Assembly: GCA_035079385.1 (NCBI GenBank)
Contig: JAVHKY010000026.1
Location: forward strand, 310,001-374,000
DNA: 64,000 nt
Source: Aspidiotus rigidus
Taxonomy: Eukaryota > Arthropoda > Insecta > Hemiptera > Diaspididae
Direction: 5' to 3'
The position numbers and the translations under genes are program-made. Positions 60,721 through 64,000 of the stretch are shown here, piece after piece; the first letter of the stretch is position 1; each line of letters opens with the position of its first letter. The notes beneath the pieces were generated by a model, which was not told where the DNA came from, made no database searches, and saw nothing but the letters and a program-made list of their open reading frames with translations.

Positions 60721-62565
60721 GAACTATTTTCCCCTTGCACCCGGCTAGAACCTTTCAATTTTGTCAATCCGTTTCTGCACCCCTCTTACCAAATCACTAG
60801 TATGATCATCAGCTTCTCCATTCCTTCAATTAACTATGTAAGTAGTGCACCAATCAATAACCTACAAGCAAGATACAAACTATCAACTAAGAATCGATAA
60901 TCAGGAGGTGACGCGTACCTCATTTGAATAATAGATTCTACATAATCTTTGCTACGTTCTTCAAAATATTTCGCAAGGTCCGGAAATGTCAAGACTCTTT
61001 ATCTTCCAGTTTTTCAGACATCCTGATTTAATATCATTCGGGGTTATATACTGTGTATAGGGGAAAATGTGTGTTTACGTTTTTTTTTTTAAATCGTATG
61101 TCACACGATTTGAATATTTTCTCTCGCGAACGTTACGTGTATAATGTTATTAGCAACATTTCTTCGTATAGAGTTTAACAGTACATTTTTTACGTCGATG
61201 ATGGAAGACAAAACGAAACAGATCGTCTTATATGTAGATACGCGATATCTGCGTTTTCCCAGCTCGCGGAAATATTTCCGCATCTAGAGACGAATAGTAA
61301 TAAAGTATACAAACAGCTTCGCACGGATTGAGGGGTCGGGAGAGAATATTCGATGGTAATAAGTTATTCAATTATTAATTCTGTATACGAGGTCTAGACC
61401 AGCACCTTAAGTTCAATAAATTTTTTACGACTTTTCCAGCGTATAAAATAATCGATAGCATATAATATAACTTGTATACGTGTTGGTGCAGCGGGTGTGC
61501 GAACAAGGCTTTCTCGAAGAAGATCAACGTTATAAAGGCTTTTACACGAGTAGAGGTTACGTTTCGTTTGAAGCGAGATTAGATTAAAGAGAAAATTTTC
61601 AGTCAATCTTTGTTGGATTAGTCGTGGAGGATGGGAGAGTAAACGAGCAATAAGATTGATGGGATTTCGAAGATTTCGGTTTTTACGATACTTGCCACAC
61701 ACAAATATACCCGTATAAGTATACGAGTCGGAAACCAGAGAAACCAGTCAGCTATATTCGGTTCTTTTCTTTTATTCTCTTTTTTTTTTTTTTACGATTA
61801 AATGTTCCACATATATGAACTTCTATTTTATGTTAATCTGCGAACGACGACAACGACGAAGGTGTTAGTTGATAGGGCTACACAATCGAATGATTCACGA
61901 TGTGGCAAAAACCTCGTAATCGATGAATTCAGAACGAATTATAATCCCGGTACGTGCGTCCGTGTGCATTAGACTTTCTCGGACGAATGATATAATTTTC
62001 GAAATTTATTAGACCATTATATTTATGAGCATTATACGGTCCAGCGACAGCCGCATTAATTGTAATTACCGACTGCGGTATACGAGTATACCTCGGAAAG
62101 TTGCAATTACGTCACCTGATTTTATGTGCGAGGTTCTGGGGAGTTTCATTTTAGTCAACGATGGCGAAAATAACTGATGGATTTTATTGTCGAAGCTCCG
62201 AGAAAATCGACGTCCAGTTTGCAACAGAATGTGAGAAATACCTTTTACAGGCGTGCGGGCAACTTTTGCATGAGGTTGAAAGAGGAAAGTTCAAAAGTCT
62301 CTTTCAAAGAATCCTTGGGTTTATGTGAAAGATGATGAATTCTATCTGTCGATTTTTTACGTTCTTTAAGTTCTAAATGTCTCCTTTCAATCGTCATGAT
62401 ATCAACCAAAACTCGAAGAAATGATTATCATATTTTATCATTTAGTCGACATTATTTCTTTTACCAAAAAACAATAAAAACTCGTAGCTCCCGGAGTTCC
62501 ATCCATGGCCTATGTTGGTTGAGGCGAGCCCCCCTGGATAATCGTTTACGATCAATTATTCGGTC
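60721..62565. other. Presumed intronic non-coding DNA
   Basis: AT-rich sequence with CpG-bearing words and T-runs (61,081; 61,781). ORFs at 61,394-61,702 and 62,396-62,650 lack recognisable motifs. Confidence 0.4.
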
Positions 62566-62572
62566 GAATAGC

Positions 62573-63500
62573 TGTATTGAAAAAATCTCACGTGTACAAT
62601 TTTACTTTATTAGTCAACTCACAAGAATACTTTCGGGAGCTACTCCATAATCAGTTGTATCCCTACTGAAGAAAAGAAGAAAGTGACGCACCCTTCCTTG
62701 ACATTTTTCATATCGTAAAACAAAAGAGCTGAAGTCAAACAAACACACCTTGGAATCCCCATTCTCTTGCACCGAGATGATAATCATCTGAAATCATTTC
62801 GAATGTAATGGGGTGTATGTAAGTAGTGCACCGGAAATTTAAAAAATTCAAGTACTTGATATTGTGGATAGCAGTTGTATTGAAAAAATCTCACGTGCAC
62901 AGTTTTACTTTATTAGTCAACTCACAAGAATACTTTCGGGAGCTACTCCATCATCATTTGTATCCCTACTGAAGAAAAGAAGATAGTGACGCACCCTACC
63001 TGGACATTTTTGATATCGTGAAACAAAAGAGCTTAAGTCAAACAAACACACCTTGGAATCCCCATTCTCTTGCACCGAGATGATAATCATCTGAAATCAT
63101 TTTGAATGTAATGAGGTGTAAGTAGTGCACCGGAAATTTAAAAAATTCAAATTCTTGATAATGTGGATATTGTAAAACAATTGCGAACTATTCTGTTCCT
63201 CTCAATGAGATATATTTGGCCAGCCGATATACAGTGAAGAAAAAGACCTGTCTAGTATGGCAAAGGAAACCAAACTTTAGTGACTAATCGAGGCCTGGTA
63301 ACTGAAGTCAAATAAGGACACTGTGAATCCCCATATTCTCGTACAGAAACGATAATCAACTGAAATCATTTCGAGTGTAATGATGTGTAAGTAGTGCACT
63401 GTATATTTAAAAAAACTTGAAGTGTACTAACAGTTCTACTTAATTATTATGTAGTTAACTTACAAGAGTACTTTTGTTTGTTATTCCATCATCGGTTACA
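62573..63500 (+). repeat. Tandem duplication, about 300-bp unit, two strong and one or two weak copies
   Basis: TGTATTGAAAAAATCTCACG starts at 62,573 and again at 62,876, a 303-bp period. The two units (62,573-62,875 and 62,876-63,165) are nearly identical. A third, more diverged unit follows (AAGTAGTGCAC recurs at about 62,821, 63,120 and 63,389). The start of a fourth (ACTTACAAGAGTACTTTTG, TTCCATCATCGG) is visible to about 63,500. Units hold no ORF. Confidence 0.85.
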
Positions 63501-64000
63501 TCGCTGATGGTGAACATGGCCATAGAGATTGATCCTTACAGTATGACCAGGTCATCTTATTGGCTACAACAATGCTACGTTTCCATTGGTTAGTAGATTT
63601 GCTTTCGTCGTATTGGTCATTTCTGTTCTTTCTTTCGCTTTCAATCACCAAGCCGAATAATCTCTCGCTGTCAAACGTGATTGTAGAGGTTGAGAGGCTG
63701 GCTTTTCTCCTGATCTTCACAACCTCCATATTTTGTTCCCAAAGTTTTCTTCTTTTTATACGTTTTTCTACATATATGACTTCAAATATTCCTTCAATAT
63801 TCGCGAGTGGACCCGAAAGAGTCGCCCTCTACATTCACTATAGCGGCCATTTGTGGGAGGTGCACCAAAAGGTGACGTTTCAGATAATTGGTGAAATTTT
63901 TATTTTCATGAGTTTCATATTATTCTACTAGTCGAGAGAGACAGAAAAGGTCATTACAAATGGTACTTTTTTTCAGTATTAAGAGAGATACAGCAAGTTT
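63501..64000. other. Overlapping open frames, no gene supported
   Basis: A plus frame of 123 codons (63,560-63,931) rich in Phe, Ser and Leu overlaps a minus frame of 77 codons (63,496-63,729). Neither shows a known motif, and mutual overlap means at most one could be real. The interval is short enough that open frames of this size can occur by chance. Confidence 0.3.

Noticed and set aside
63560..63931. 123-codon plus-strand frame as a membrane protein gene
   Set aside because: Hydrophobic composition comes from T-rich DNA; it overlaps an opposite-strand frame and has no motif or splice support.

Overview
The window looks like nuclear DNA of an arthropod, most likely an insect. No compact bacterial or viral gene order is present. 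Almost every recognisable protein is a decayed transposon: R1-like, Jockey/I-like and Penelope-like retroelements with GIY-YIG endonucleases, a Mutator-like (MULE) remnant, and an ORF resembling an uncharacterised family common in arthropods. Long stretches are AT-rich and non-coding, with simple repeats and minisatellites, as expected of large introns or intergenic DNA. I cannot name the species; the MULE and CXC-type ORF families are common in hemipterans, among others, but that is weak evidence.

Layout. 1-8,860: a Jockey/I-type retroelement tail (1,111-1,515, minus), then an R1-like copy (2,443-6,311, plus) interrupted by a Penelope-like element flanked by a 10-bp direct repeat. That element carries a 496-bp inverted-repeat element at its left end. 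8,868-12,490: a degenerate satellite saturated with TCGA words, containing two TIR-bounded insertions. 16,172-18,600: a GATAGTAGTGTTGGTAGATTA minisatellite with a longer repeat of about 616 bp and two MITE-like insertions. 22,880-26,660 (minus): an R1-like copy split by about 2.1 kb that includes a 1-kb AT island and a cluster of TGACGTCA palindromes. 29,576-30,862: another R1-like copy. 31,540-33,390: the TCGA satellite again, mostly in the opposite orientation, with a CAGGGTGGCC-ended MITE. 33,573-33,874: a near-perfect long palindrome. 36,650-39,393: an element with about 725-bp terminal inverted repeats around a pseudogenised ORF ending in a CXC-type cysteine motif. 39,667-41,336: the best-bounded R1-like copy, with poly(A) tail and 14-bp target-site duplication.

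The only convincing host gene is on the plus strand. A short first coding exon at 43,025-43,067 encodes the start of a signal peptide and ends in a consensus splice donor. No second coding exon is recognisable in the remaining 21 kb, so the rest of the window is probably its first intron. At 52,883/52,884 a strong acceptor is fused directly to a strong donor (TTTTACAG|GTAAGT), the hallmark of a recursive (zero-length-exon) splice site on the same strand. A second donor 75 nt downstream would define a small exon that introduces an in-frame stop.

The right part (49-64 kb) holds a Penelope fragment, an RNase H fragment of a non-LTR element, an AT-rich element bordered by inverted TTCACCG motifs, two long CT microsatellites, a second Penelope-like copy (58,330-60,720, minus) carrying a MULE remnant, and a 300-bp tandem duplication at 62.6-63.4 kb. 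None of the transposon ORFs is intact.
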